From the NCBI RefSeq assembly GCF_034044635.1, contig NZ_JAXCLX010000001.1:186001-250000 (forward strand): a stretch of 64,000 bases of DNA, given 5' to 3'. Under the pieces are notes generated by a model, which was not told the origin of the DNA, searched no databases, and worked only from the letters and a program-made list of their open reading frames with translations. The translations under genes were made by a program, and so were the position numbers. This DNA comes from Dongia rigui. GTDB lineage: Bacteria > Pseudomonadota > Alphaproteobacteria > Dongiales > Dongiaceae. Each line of letters begins with the position of its first letter. Positions within the stretch are counted from its first letter, which is position 1. This document shows positions 52,997-61,247 of the stretch, one piece after another.

Positions 52997-54304
52997 GTGC
53001 AACTGCCCAATGCCCTGCCTGCCGAGGCGGATGTGGTCATCATCGGCGCCGGTATCCAAGGCTGCGCCAGCGCCTATTACATGACGCAAGCCGGCATGAA
53101 GGTCGTCCTGCTGGACAAATCGCGGGTTGCCGGCCAGCAAAGCTCGCGGGCCTGGGGGTTCGTGCGGACGCAGATGCGCGACCCTGACGAGATCCCCTTG
53201 ATGGAAGCCTGCAAGACCCTGTGGCGCGGGCTCGAGGCAGAGCTCGGCAGCGATCTCGAATGGAATGACGGTGGGGCGCTTTACGCCAGCAACTCGCCGG
53301 CGATCATGGCCTACCGCGAAAAGTGGCTGCAGACGGCTCGGCCTTTCGGCCTCGATACGCGCCTCCTCAGCGTTGCCGAGGTGAAGAAACTGCTGCCCAA
53401 CCTCGCCAGCCCGATCAACGGCGGCCTCTATACCAAGAGCGACGGCCATGCCGAACCGCGAAAGGCAGCGGCGGCTTATGCCTTGCGCGCACGCGAGCGC
53501 GGGGCCGTCATCCTGGAAGGCTGCGGCGCGCTCGCCATTGAGAAATCCGCCGGCCGTGTCAGCAGCGTCGTCACGGAATGGGGCGATATCCGCACCAAGC
53601 ATGTCCTGCTTTGCGCGGGTGCCAGTTCATGGCGCCTGCTGAAGCCGCACCATGTGCTGTTGCCACAATCCTTCGTGCGTGCCTCTGTCGCGCGGACCAA
53701 TATTCTGCCGGCGGTAACGGACTCAGCCTTCGTCGGCGATGGCATCGCGTTTCGCAAGCGCAGTGACGGTTCGCTCAATATCGCCTCCAGCATGCATGGC
53801 GATGTCGACGTGACGCTCGACCATCTGCGCCTTGCACCCTGGTATTGGAAGGCCTATCGCGACAGCGCCAAGGGCCTCTCCCTGCATGTCGGTGGCCCCA
53901 TGCTGCGCGATCTTCGCCAGCGCCTGCCCTGGCGCGAAGAAGCACGCCAGCCGGCCATACACGAGCGTGAACCGATGATCCCGCCGCAGCAGGAACGCTT
54001 GCAGGGTGCCGTGCGCTTGATCGAGCGCGCCTTCCCGACGATCGGCCGCGTCGGAATCGCCGAGCAATGGGCAGGTAATATCGACACGCTGCCAGATGGC
54101 ATTCCCGTGCTGGATGCGCCGCCCGCCCTGCCCGGCCTGCTGGTGGCGACCGGCTTCTGCGGCCATGGCTTCGCGCTGGGGCCAATTGTGGGCAAGATCA
54201 TGCTGGCGCTGGCACAAGGCATCGACACCGGGTTCAACCTGCGGCCCTTCCGCCTATCGCGCTTTGCCGAGGGCGACGTCAAGCAACCTCTGTCCATCTG
54301 GTGA
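52997..54304 (+). CDS. FAD-dependent amine/sarcosine oxidase-type oxidoreductase
   Basis: A 435-residue flavoprotein of the DAO family. FAD-binding GxGxxG is seen as VVIIGAGIQGCASAYYMTQAG (in pieces about 14-34), then LDKSRVAGQQSSRAWGF, and the C-terminal GLLVATGFCGHGFALGPIVGKIM. It oxidises a secondary or primary amine group; the substrate is unknown. The start is GTG 52997 with GGGGA upstream. Probably works with the neighbouring ureohydrolase and transporters. Confidence 0.88.
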   Translation: MQLPNALPAEADVVIIGAGIQGCASAYYMTQAGMKVVLLDKSRVAGQQSSRAWGFVRTQMRDPDEIPLMEACKTLWRGLEAELGSDLEWNDGGALYASNSPAIMAYREKWLQTARPFGLDTRLLSVAEVKKLLPNLASPINGGLYTKSDGHAEPRKAAAAYALRARERGAVILEGCGALAIEKSAGRVSSVVTEWGDIRTKHVLLCAGASSWRLLKPHHVLLPQSFVRASVARTNILPAVTDSAFVGDGIAFRKRSDGSLNIASSMHGDVDVTLDHLRLAPWYWKAYRDSAKGLSLHVGGPMLRDLRQRLPWREEARQPAIHEREPMIPPQQERLQGAVRLIERAFPTIGRVGIAEQWAGNIDTLPDGIPVLDAPPALPGLLVATGFCGHGFALGPIVGKIMLALAQGIDTGFNLRPFRLSRFAEGDVKQPLSIW

Positions 54305-54310
54305 TGCGCG

Positions 54311-54715
54311 ATGCCCCAATTGACCCATGAGACGACGGCCTTCATCGACGGCCTGACCTACGACGCAGCTGGCCTCATTCCCGCAATCGCGCAACAGCAC
54401 GACACGGGCGAGGTGTTGATGATGGCCTGGATGAATCGCGACAGCATCCTTGAGACGCTCCGCAGTGGCCGCGTCGTCTATTGGTCGCGGTCGCGCCAGG
54501 CGTTGTGGCGCAAAGGCGATACGTCGGGACAGGTCCAGACGCTCAAAGAACTGCGCGTCGATTGCGATAAGGACTGTCTGCTGGTGCTGGTCGATCAGAT
54601 CGGCGTTGCCTGCCACACCGGCCGGCGCAACTGCTTCTTCACGTCGATTGGAGACAATAGTCCCAAGATCATCGCAGATGTGCGCATTTCGCCGGACAAA
54701 CTCTATGAAAAGTGA
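54311..54715 (+). CDS. hisI: Phosphoribosyl-AMP cyclohydrolase
   Basis: A 134-residue zinc and magnesium enzyme of histidine synthesis. Seen: VLMMAWMNRDSILETLRSGRVVYWSRSRQALWRKGDTSG (in pieces about 36-73), VDCDKDCLLVLV with the metal Asp and Cys residues, and CHTGRRNCFF. It is a stand-alone HisI without the HisE part. It starts 6 bp after the oxidoreductase stop, but the link is probably only positional. Confidence 0.95.
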   Translation: MPQLTHETTAFIDGLTYDAAGLIPAIAQQHDTGEVLMMAWMNRDSILETLRSGRVVYWSRSRQALWRKGDTSGQVQTLKELRVDCDKDCLLVLVDQIGVACHTGRRNCFFTSIGDNSPKIIADVRISPDKLYEK

Positions 54716-54722
54716 GATGGAA

Positions 54723-54788
54723 CTGTCTGCTGTGAATGAGTTTTTAACTGTTGCAGCATAGAGGATAGTTGAACGCAGCAGCAGACAG
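54723..54788. other. Long inverted repeat between hisI and a small gene
   Basis: CTGTCTGCTG (54723-54732) pairs perfectly with CAGCAGACAG (54779-54788), with a loop of 46 nt that itself contains AACT...AGTT. No T run follows. It could be a processing site or mRNA structure. Function unknown. Confidence 0.5.
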
Positions 54789-54802
54789 AGTAAACGAAAG
54801 CT

Positions 54803-54994
54803 ATGGCTAGCCGGGAAGAGAACGAACAACGCGCGCTGGATATCGTCGCAGGTCGTGCCGACCCGGCGGCCGGTTCGCCGAAATCCGGCAAATCGGGCCT
54901 CGGCGGCATGGAGTTGACCGGTATCCTCCTGTGGGTGCTGGTGCTGCTCGCGGGCGCCGGCATCGCCGCCTACTACTTCCTCGCTGCCAAATAG
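54803..54994 (+). CDS. Small C-terminally anchored membrane protein
   Basis: A 63-residue protein: a charged N-terminal part (MASREENEQRALDIVAGRADP), a Gly/Lys/Ser linker (GSPKSGKSGLGG) and one C-terminal transmembrane helix (LTGILLWVLVLLAGAGIAAYYF). No family recognised. The start ATG 54803 follows a weak GAAAGC. The amino-acid make-up and the codon third positions look coding. It lies between hisI and kynB. Confidence 0.6.
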   Translation: MASREENEQRALDIVAGRADPAAGSPKSGKSGLGGMELTGILLWVLVLLAGAGIAAYYFLAAK

Positions 54995-55058
54995 CGCAGC
55001 TTGCCGCCGACCTCGCGGTCGCTTAGGGTTCAGTGACTGAATTCCTGGCAGATGGCGC

Positions 55059-55679
55059 ATGCTCTACGACATTTCCCAAACTTTGAGACCCGACCTGCCG
55101 GTTTGGCCAGGTGATACCGCCTTTACCCTGAACCGCACTTGGGCGATGGGCCCTGGTATTCCCGTCAACGTCTCTGCCCTTACCCTGTCGACCCATAGCG
55201 GCAGCCATGCCGATGCGCCGTTTCATTACGACGGCGATGGAAAGACGATTGATGCGGTCGATGCCAATGTCTATCTGGGACCGGCACAGATCGTGGACGC
55301 CCGGGGGGCCAGCGGCTTCGTCACTGTCGAGCGCATCATGCCGCAATTGCACATGAATGTTTCCCGCGTGCTGATCCGCACCTATCAGACGGCGCCGCAG
55401 CAGATCTGGGACGACGATTTCGCCGCCATCGATCCGCTCTTGATCGAGGCGCTTGCTGATCGCGGCGTGAAGCTCATCGGCGTAGATACACCGTCGCTTG
55501 ACCCGCAAAGCTCAAAGAAGATGTCGGCCCATCTTGCCGTCGCGCGGCGGGGTCTCGCCATTCTTGAAGGGCTCGTCCTCGACGCCGTGCCTTTCGGCGT
55601 CTATGAACTCATCGCCTTGCCGCTCAAAATCGCCGGCGCGGATTCGAGCCCCGTGCGGGCCATGTTGCGGAGCCTTTGA
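55059..55679 (+). CDS. kynB: Kynurenine formamidase (arylformamidase KynB)
   Basis: A 206-residue metal-dependent cyclase-fold enzyme that hydrolyses N-formylkynurenine to kynurenine. The signature is seen as STHSGSHADAPFHYDGDGKTID (in pieces about 43-65), then DTPSLDPQSSKKM and AILEGLVLDAVPFGVYELIALPLK near the C terminus. It precedes kynU by 3 bp, and they form an operon. The first enzyme of the pathway, tryptophan 2,3-dioxygenase, is not in the window. Confidence 0.93.
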   Translation: MLYDISQTLRPDLPVWPGDTAFTLNRTWAMGPGIPVNVSALTLSTHSGSHADAPFHYDGDGKTIDAVDANVYLGPAQIVDARGASGFVTVERIMPQLHMNVSRVLIRTYQTAPQQIWDDDFAAIDPLLIEALADRGVKLIGVDTPSLDPQSSKKMSAHLAVARRGLAILEGLVLDAVPFGVYELIALPLKIAGADSSPVRAMLRSL

Positions 55680-55682
55680 CAG

Positions 55683-56924
55683 ATGACCATGCTGGACCGC
55701 GCCCAATGCGCGGCGCTTGACGCCAAGGACCCGCTTGCCTTCGCGCGCGCGCGCTTTGATGTACCGGAGGGCCTGGTCTATCTTGACGGCAACTCGCTCG
55801 GCGCTTTGCCAAGGGCCACTGCCGATCATTTGAGCGCGGTGGTCCGCAACCAGTGGGGCCAGGACCTCATCACCGGCTGGAACAAGCATGGCTGGGTCGA
55901 CCTGCCGCGCCGACTTGGCGCGAAGATTGCTCGTCTGACCGGCGCAGACCAGGATGAAGTAGTCGTTTGCGATTCGACCTCGCTCAATGTCTTCAAACTG
56001 CTGAGTGCCGCTCTCGCCTTGCAACCCGGGCGTCGGGTCATTCTCTCCGATACCGGAAACTTCCCGACCGACCTTTACATGGCGCAGGGCCTGGCTGATC
56101 TCCTCGGCCGGGACCACCGGCTTGAACTGGTGACGCCCGAAGCTGTGGCTGGGCGCATCGGCCCCGATGTCGCCGTGGTGATGCTGACGGAAATCGACTA
56201 TCGCACCGGCCGCCGCCACGACATGGCCGCCATCAACAGGCTGGCCAAGGCTGCAGGCGTTCTGACGTTGTGGGACCTCGCCCATTCCGCCGGCGCCCTG
56301 CCCGTTGACCTCAATGGCACGGGTGCCGATTTCGCGATCGGCTGCGGCTACAAGTATTTGAATGGCGGTCCCGGCGCGCCGGCCTTCCTGTTCGTCGCCA
56401 AGCGGTGGCTCAATGAAACGCGCCAGCCCTTGTTCGGCTGGTTCGGCCACGCGGCACCTTTCGCCTTCGAGACCGCGTATCAGCCCAAGGCCGGTATCGA
56501 CCGCTTCCTGGTCGGGACGCCGCCGGTCTTGAGCATGGCGGCACTCGAATGCGGCCTCGCCACTTTTGACGATATCGACCTGATTGAGATCCGCCGCAAG
56601 TCGCTGGCGCTCGGCGACCTGATGATCCGGTTGGTGGCTCAGGAATGTGCCGGCGCCGGCCTGACCCTGGCCAGTCCGACAGACGGGGGCCAGCGCGGGA
56701 GCCAAGTCAGCTACGCCCACGATTGCGGCTATGCCGTCATGCAGGCGCTCATCGCGCGCGGCGTCATCGGCGACTTCCGGGCACCCAATCTGATGCGATT
56801 CGGCTTTACCCCGCTTTATGTGCGCTACCAGGACATCTGGGAAGCGGTTGCCATCCTTAAAGCCGTTTTAGCGGGGGCCGAATGGCGGCGGCCAGAGTTC
56901 AGCCAGCGGGCGGCGGTCACCTGA
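55683..56924 (+). CDS. kynU: Kynureninase
   Basis: A 413-residue PLP enzyme of fold type I that splits kynurenine to anthranilate and alanine. Seen: VYLDGNSLGALPRATADHL, GWNKHGWVDLPRRLG, LWDLAHSAGALPVDL (PLP Asp) and CGYKYLNGGPGAPAFLFV with the PLP Lys (about 224). Operon with kynB. Confidence 0.95.
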   Translation: MTMLDRAQCAALDAKDPLAFARARFDVPEGLVYLDGNSLGALPRATADHLSAVVRNQWGQDLITGWNKHGWVDLPRRLGAKIARLTGADQDEVVVCDSTSLNVFKLLSAALALQPGRRVILSDTGNFPTDLYMAQGLADLLGRDHRLELVTPEAVAGRIGPDVAVVMLTEIDYRTGRRHDMAAINRLAKAAGVLTLWDLAHSAGALPVDLNGTGADFAIGCGYKYLNGGPGAPAFLFVAKRWLNETRQPLFGWFGHAAPFAFETAYQPKAGIDRFLVGTPPVLSMAALECGLATFDDIDLIEIRRKSLALGDLMIRLVAQECAGAGLTLASPTDGGQRGSQVSYAHDCGYAVMQALIARGVIGDFRAPNLMRFGFTPLYVRYQDIWEAVAILKAVLAGAEWRRPEFSQRAAVT

Positions 56925-57007
56925 TAAAGCCGGCTCCGAGGACTGGATTTTATTGCCCCGCCGAGGCAACATGCGACCCAATTGGTACAATTAAGGAGTT
57001 CAGCTTC

Positions 57008-57250
57008 ATGCGGCCGATTTTCGTGATGGTCAAATGCGAGCCGGGCAAGTCCTATGACGTCGCCGAAAAAGCGCTGGATACGGTGCAGCAGATCGCCGAG
57101 CTCTATTCCATTTCGGGGCAGTACGATCTGCTGGTGAAATGCTATCTGCCGACCGAAATGGATGTCGGCCGCTTCGTGACGTCTGAGTTGCAGACGCTGC
57201 CGCATGTCAAGGACACGCTGACGATCATCACCTTCAACGCCTTCACCTAG
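57008..57250 (+). CDS. Stand-alone AsnC/Lrp ligand-binding domain protein
   Basis: An 80-residue protein equal to the C-terminal RAM domain of Lrp/AsnC regulators (PIFVMVKCEPGKSYDVAEKALDTV, SISGQYDLLVKCYLPT, TLPHVKDTLTIITF), with no DNA-binding part. Such proteins bind amino acids and form oligomers. ATG 57008 has AAGGAG upstream. It lies between kynU and livK and may sense amino acids for either (inference). Confidence 0.88.
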   Translation: MRPIFVMVKCEPGKSYDVAEKALDTVQQIAELYSISGQYDLLVKCYLPTEMDVGRFVTSELQTLPHVKDTLTIITFNAFT

Positions 57251-57290
57251 AACGCCAACGAACAACCACAAGGACAGGGGAAAGAAGAAA

Positions 57291-58634
57291 ATGACGACCA
57301 GGATCTCGCTTATGAAGCGGGCCAGCATCGCGGCCATGCTCGCCTCGGGCCTCGCCCTCACTGCCTGCGGTGAGAAGAAGGAAGAACAGGCAGCCAGCAG
57401 CGAAGCGGCACCCGCTGCCAGCACGGCAACATCGGAGGCGACGCCCGCGGCCAGCACTGCGACCTCCGAGGCGGCACCTGCCGCGGCACCCGCTGCCGGC
57501 GACACCAAGGTCGGCATTCTCTTCGACGTCACCGGCCCGATCGCCAGCTTCATCCCGCCGATGATGGATTCGGTGAAGCTCGCCGAAAAGGAAATCAATG
57601 ACGGCGGTGGATTGCTGGGGGGCAAGATGGTGACCGTGGTCGGTGACACCACCGGCTCGACCCAGGGCGCCGTCGACGCGGCGACCAAGCTGGTCAATGT
57701 CGAGAACGTGCCGGTAGTTGTCGGCGCGCTGATGTCCGGCACGACGCTGGCTGCGGCCAATGCCGTCACCATCCCGACCGGCGTGCTGCAGATCTCGCCC
57801 ACCGCGACCTCGCCAGACTTTACCTCGCTGAAGGACAACGATTACGTCTTCCGCATTGTTCCTTCCGATGCCTATCAGGGTGTCGTGCTGGCCAAACTGG
57901 TGCTGGACCAGGGCATCAAGACCGTGGCCCTGACCTATGCCAACAACGATTACGCGACACCGCTCGCGACCGGTTTCGCCGAGGCTTACAAGAAGGGCGG
58001 CGGCACGATCACGGCCGAGGTGAAGCATGAGGAAAAGCAGCAGAGCTATGCGGCTGAACTCGGCACCCTCGCCAAGGATAAGCCGGAAGCCCTGGTCCTC
58101 ATCGCCTATGCCGGCGATTCCGGTACGACCATCGTCAAGGAAGCCTTGGAGAACGGCCTCTTCAACCGCTTCATCGGCACCGATGGCCTGCGCGATAACA
58201 AGCTCATCGAGACGATTGGCGCCGACAACCTGAAGACCTCGTTCTTCACCTCGCCTTCCGCCCCGGAGAGCGACGCTGCCAAGGCGTTCGATGCACTCTA
58301 CACGGCCGCCTACCAGACCTCGAAGGACAAGATTTTCATCGGCCAGACCTATGACTCGGTCATGCTGGCGGCGCTTGCCGTCGAGAAAGCAGGCTCGACC
58401 GATCGCGCCAAGGTGAAGGATGCCCTGCGCGAGGTTGCCAATGCTCCGGGCGAGAAGATTCTTCCCGGTGAATGGAAGAAGGCCAAGGAACTGATCGATG
58501 CCGGCAAGGATGTCGATTATTCCGGCGCCACCGGCGAAATGGAATTCGATGCCAATGGCGATATTCCCGGCGTCATCGGCCATTTCGTGGTCGACGGCAA
58601 CGGCTACAAGCAGGTCGGTCTCGTCACGCCGTAA
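57291..58634 (+). CDS. livK: Branched-chain amino acid ABC transporter substrate-binding lipoprotein
   Basis: A 447-residue periplasmic binding protein of the LivJ/LivK type. A signal peptide with lipobox LTAC (Cys at about 26) is followed by an Ala/Thr/Ser/Glu-rich linker with two copies of AAPAASTATSE-like units (about 34-60), then the two-lobe binding domain (VGILFDVTGPIASFIPPMMDSVKLAEKEIN; ATSPDFTSLKDNDYVFRIVPSD; FIGQTYDSVMLAALAVEKAG). Substrate probably an amino acid. It is on the opposite strand to, and convergent with, livMHFG. Confidence 0.9.
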   Translation: MTTRISLMKRASIAAMLASGLALTACGEKKEEQAASSEAAPAASTATSEATPAASTATSEAAPAAAPAAGDTKVGILFDVTGPIASFIPPMMDSVKLAEKEINDGGGLLGGKMVTVVGDTTGSTQGAVDAATKLVNVENVPVVVGALMSGTTLAAANAVTIPTGVLQISPTATSPDFTSLKDNDYVFRIVPSDAYQGVVLAKLVLDQGIKTVALTYANNDYATPLATGFAEAYKKGGGTITAEVKHEEKQQSYAAELGTLAKDKPEALVLIAYAGDSGTTIVKEALENGLFNRFIGTDGLRDNKLIETIGADNLKTSFFTSPSAPESDAAKAFDALYTAAYQTSKDKIFIGQTYDSVMLAALAVEKAGSTDRAKVKDALREVANAPGEKILPGEWKKAKELIDAGKDVDYSGATGEMEFDANGDIPGVIGHFVVDGNGYKQVGLVTP

Positions 58635-58655
58635 AGCGCCAGGCAACCATGCGAG

Positions 58656-58686
58656 CGGCCCGCCCATCGGCGGGCCGTTTTCGTTT
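58656..58686 (+). terminator. Terminator of livK
   Basis: A perfect 9-bp stem CGGCCCGCC / GGCGGGCCG (58656-58664 with 58669-58677), loop CATC, then TTTTCGTTTT. Confidence 0.9.
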
Positions 58687-58692
58687 TGGCGG

Positions 58693-59640
58693 TCAGCGGT
58701 CGATGCGCCGGGGTGGCCGTTCGGGCAAAACGCCCTTGGCAAAGCGCTGCAGCACGACGATCAGCAGCACGCCGATCAACAATGCGCGCATGTAAGAGGA
58801 CCGGGTGATCCATTCGGCCGGCAGCCGATTGGTGAGAAGCTCGGTGCCGGACCAAATGAGCCAGACCAGCCCCGCGCCCAGCAGGGCACCACGGTTATTC
58901 CCGCTGCCACCGATGATCAGCATCACCCAGACCAGGAAGGTGGTGAGCAACGGTTCGGTGGCACTGGCACCGATGAACTTGAAATACATCGCGGAGAGGG
59001 CCCCGCCGAGGCCCATCACGGCGGCGCCGATGACGAAAGCCTCCAACCGGAAACGAACCACGTCCTTGCCGATGGCCGCCGCCGCCAGCTCGTTGTCACG
59101 TATGGCGCGCATGGCGCGGCCCCAGGGCGACACCCAGGCCCGCTCCAGAGCGACATAGACAGCCAGCATTACGGCCAGCACGAAGACGAGAAAGGCCACG
59201 TTACCCCAGGGCTGCCCCAGGCTTTCGAAGGGCCGTGGGATGGTCGAAATACCCATCGTGCCATTGGCCAGCCAATCTTCGTTCTTCAGCACCAGACGGA
59301 TGATTTCCGAGATCCCGATCGTCGCCATCGCGAGATAGTCGCCCTTGAGGCCAAGGCAGATGCGTCCGATCGGCCAAGCGATGAGGCCCGACAGGAACAT
59401 GGCGACCGGGATCGCCAGAATGGGCGGCCAGCCGAAGCCGCCCAGGTAATGTGGACTGTCAGGTGAAGCCAAGATCGCCGTGCTGTAGGCGCCGACGGCA
59501 AAGAAGCCGGCAATGCCGGCATTGAAGAGGCCGGCGAAACCCCATTGCAGGTTGAGGCCCAGGCACAAGACGCCATAGATGCCGAACATGGTCGCCAGCG
59601 ACAGGGCATACATGAAGAGGCCAAGGAACTGCTGATCCAT
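58693..59640 (-). CDS. livM: Branched-chain amino acid ABC transporter permease LivM
   Basis: A 315-residue permease with about eight to ten helices. Seen: GLNLQWGFAGLFNAGIAGFFAVGAY and the EAA-like loop SPWGRAMRAIRDNELAAAAIGKDV. ATG 59640 overlaps the livH stop (TGATG); a GTG at 59643 is also possible. Confidence 0.92.
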   Translation of the reverse strand: MDQQFLGLFMYALSLATMFGIYGVLCLGLNLQWGFAGLFNAGIAGFFAVGAYSTAILASPDSPHYLGGFGWPPILAIPVAMFLSGLIAWPIGRICLGLKGDYLAMATIGISEIIRLVLKNEDWLANGTMGISTIPRPFESLGQPWGNVAFLVFVLAVMLAVYVALERAWVSPWGRAMRAIRDNELAAAAIGKDVVRFRLEAFVIGAAVMGLGGALSAMYFKFIGASATEPLLTTFLVWVMLIIGGSGNNRGALLGAGLVWLIWSGTELLTNRLPAEWITRSSYMRALLIGVLLIVVLQRFAKGVLPERPPRRIDR

Positions 59641-60539
59641 CACAGCACCCGCCCTTTGAAAAGCCCCGTCGGCCGCCAGATCAGCATGCAGACCATGACG
59701 AAGAAGGCGACCGCATTCTTGTAGGCGGGCGGGACCAGCGGCATGTCAGCGATCCAGGGATAGGTCGCCACTTCCTGTGCCACGCCAATCGCGAGGCCAC
59801 CGACAATGGCGCCATATGGCTTGCCGATCCCACCCAGGATCGCCGCCGCAAACAGCGGCAGCAGCAGATCCCAGCCGACGCTGGGGTGCAGTTTCGAATT
59901 GATGCCGGCAAAGACGCCAGCCGCCGCAGCCAGGCCACCGCCAATGAGCCAGGTCCAGCGCACGACGCGTTCGGTATCGATGCCCGAGATGCGCGCCAGA
60001 TCGGCATCGTCGCTCATCGCGCGCATCGCCTTGCCCATCCGGCTGCGGCTGAGGAACCAGTGCAGGCCGGCGGCGATCACGACAGAGACCAGAATGATGA
60101 TGATGTGCTTCTGTGCAATGCGGAAACCGCCAAAGAGTTCGACCGGCTTGCGGATGCCCGTCTCGTAATTGAGGACGTCGACACCCCAGATCAGCTGCAC
60201 CAGCGAACGCAGAACCAACATGACGCCGAACGAGGCAATGACGACGATGATGCCGGGACTCTTGCGGAAGGGTCGATAGGCTAGGCGGTCGACGACCACA
60301 CTCACCAAGGCGCCGGCGATGACGGCAATCGGCAAGGCCAGATAGACAGACCAGCCAAGGCTCGCCACCAGGCTGTAGGCCACGTAGGCGCCAAAGGTCA
60401 TGACGTCGCCATGGGCAAAATGGGCAAAGCGCAGGATCGCAAAAATGAGCGAGATGCCGACGGCGCCAAGGGCATAGATGCACCCCACAGCGACGCCCGG
60501 CAGGAAATAGAGATTCATGAAATCGGCCAGGGCTTGCAT
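59640..60539 (-). CDS. livH: Branched-chain amino acid ABC transporter permease LivH
   Basis: A 299-residue permease with about eight helices (YFLPGVAVGCIYALGAVGISLIF; SRMGKAMRAMSDDADLARISGIDTER; PYGAIVGGLAIGVAQEV). The start ATG 60539 follows the livF stop at once. Together with LivM it forms the channel. Confidence 0.93.
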   Translation of the reverse strand: MQALADFMNLYFLPGVAVGCIYALGAVGISLIFAILRFAHFAHGDVMTFGAYVAYSLVASLGWSVYLALPIAVIAGALVSVVVDRLAYRPFRKSPGIIVVIASFGVMLVLRSLVQLIWGVDVLNYETGIRKPVELFGGFRIAQKHIIIILVSVVIAAGLHWFLSRSRMGKAMRAMSDDADLARISGIDTERVVRWTWLIGGGLAAAAGVFAGINSKLHPSVGWDLLLPLFAAAILGGIGKPYGAIVGGLAIGVAQEVATYPWIADMPLVPPAYKNAVAFFVMVCMLIWRPTGLFKGRVL

Positions 60540-60540
60540 C

Positions 60541-61245
60541 TCATCCACCCAAAAAGGATTGGCCGATTTCGGGATTGCCGAGCAGCGCCTCCGCCGTGCC
60601 GGTGAAGCGATTGCGCCCAGTCGCCAGCACATAGCCGCGATGGGCAATCGCCAGGGCTTGGCGCGCATTCTGTTCGACCAGGAGAATACCGATCCCTTCC
60701 CTGTTGATGGCAAGGATCCGGTCGAAGATCTGCTCCATCATCAGGGGCGAAAGGCCTGCAGTCGGTTCATCGAGCATCAGGAGCCTGGGTTCCGTCATGA
60801 GCGCCCGCCCCACGGCGACCATCTGGCGCTGGCCGCCGGAAAGCTCGCCGGCCGGTTGGTTGGCCTTTTCCTTCAAGACCGGAAAAAGGTCGAACACCTG
60901 CTCCATCACCCGCGCTTGCGCGGCCGGCTTCAGGAAGCCGCCCATCTCGAGATTTTCGCGGACCGTCAGCGTGCGAAAGACATTGCGTTCCTGCGGCACG
61001 AAGCCCATGCCGGCGGCCACCAGCGCGTTGGGCGCGGCATTGGTGATATCCTTGCCGTCCAACGACACGCGTCCCTCGCGCAAGGCCACCAAGCCAAACA
61101 ATGCCTTCATCGCCGTGGATTTGCCTGCACCATTGGCGCCGATGATGACGACGATCTCATGGGCACCGACAGTAAGGTCGACGCCATTGAGGATGTCCAT
61201 CCCACCATAACCGCCGATCATGCCCTGGGCTTCAAGCAGCGCCAT
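60541..61245 (-). CDS. livF: Branched-chain amino acid ABC transporter ATPase LivF
   Basis: A 234-residue ABC ATPase. Walker A IIGANGAGKSTAM, Q-loop FVPQERNVF, signature LSGGQRQMVAVGRALM, Walker B LLMLDEPTAGLSP and the switch His region LLVEQNARQ. ATG 61245 is 2 bp after the livG stop. The frame open further upstream is an artefact. Confidence 0.94.
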   Translation of the reverse strand: MALLEAQGMIGGYGGMDILNGVDLTVGAHEIVVIIGANGAGKSTAMKALFGLVALREGRVSLDGKDITNAAPNALVAAGMGFVPQERNVFRTLTVRENLEMGGFLKPAAQARVMEQVFDLFPVLKEKANQPAGELSGGQRQMVAVGRALMTEPRLLMLDEPTAGLSPLMMEQIFDRILAINREGIGILLVEQNARQALAIAHRGYVLATGRNRFTGTAEALLGNPEIGQSFLGG

Positions 61246-61247
61246 GA

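Noticed and set aside
51854-53602. 582-residue minus-strand frame over the EamA-B and oxidoreductase genes
   Set aside because: It spans two real genes and an intergenic stretch out of frame; composition is that of a shadow.
57390-57490. Tandem repeat in the livK linker as a mobile or minisatellite element
   Set aside because: Only two imperfect units in frame that code for an Ala/Ser/Thr linker of a lipoprotein; ordinary low-complexity drift.
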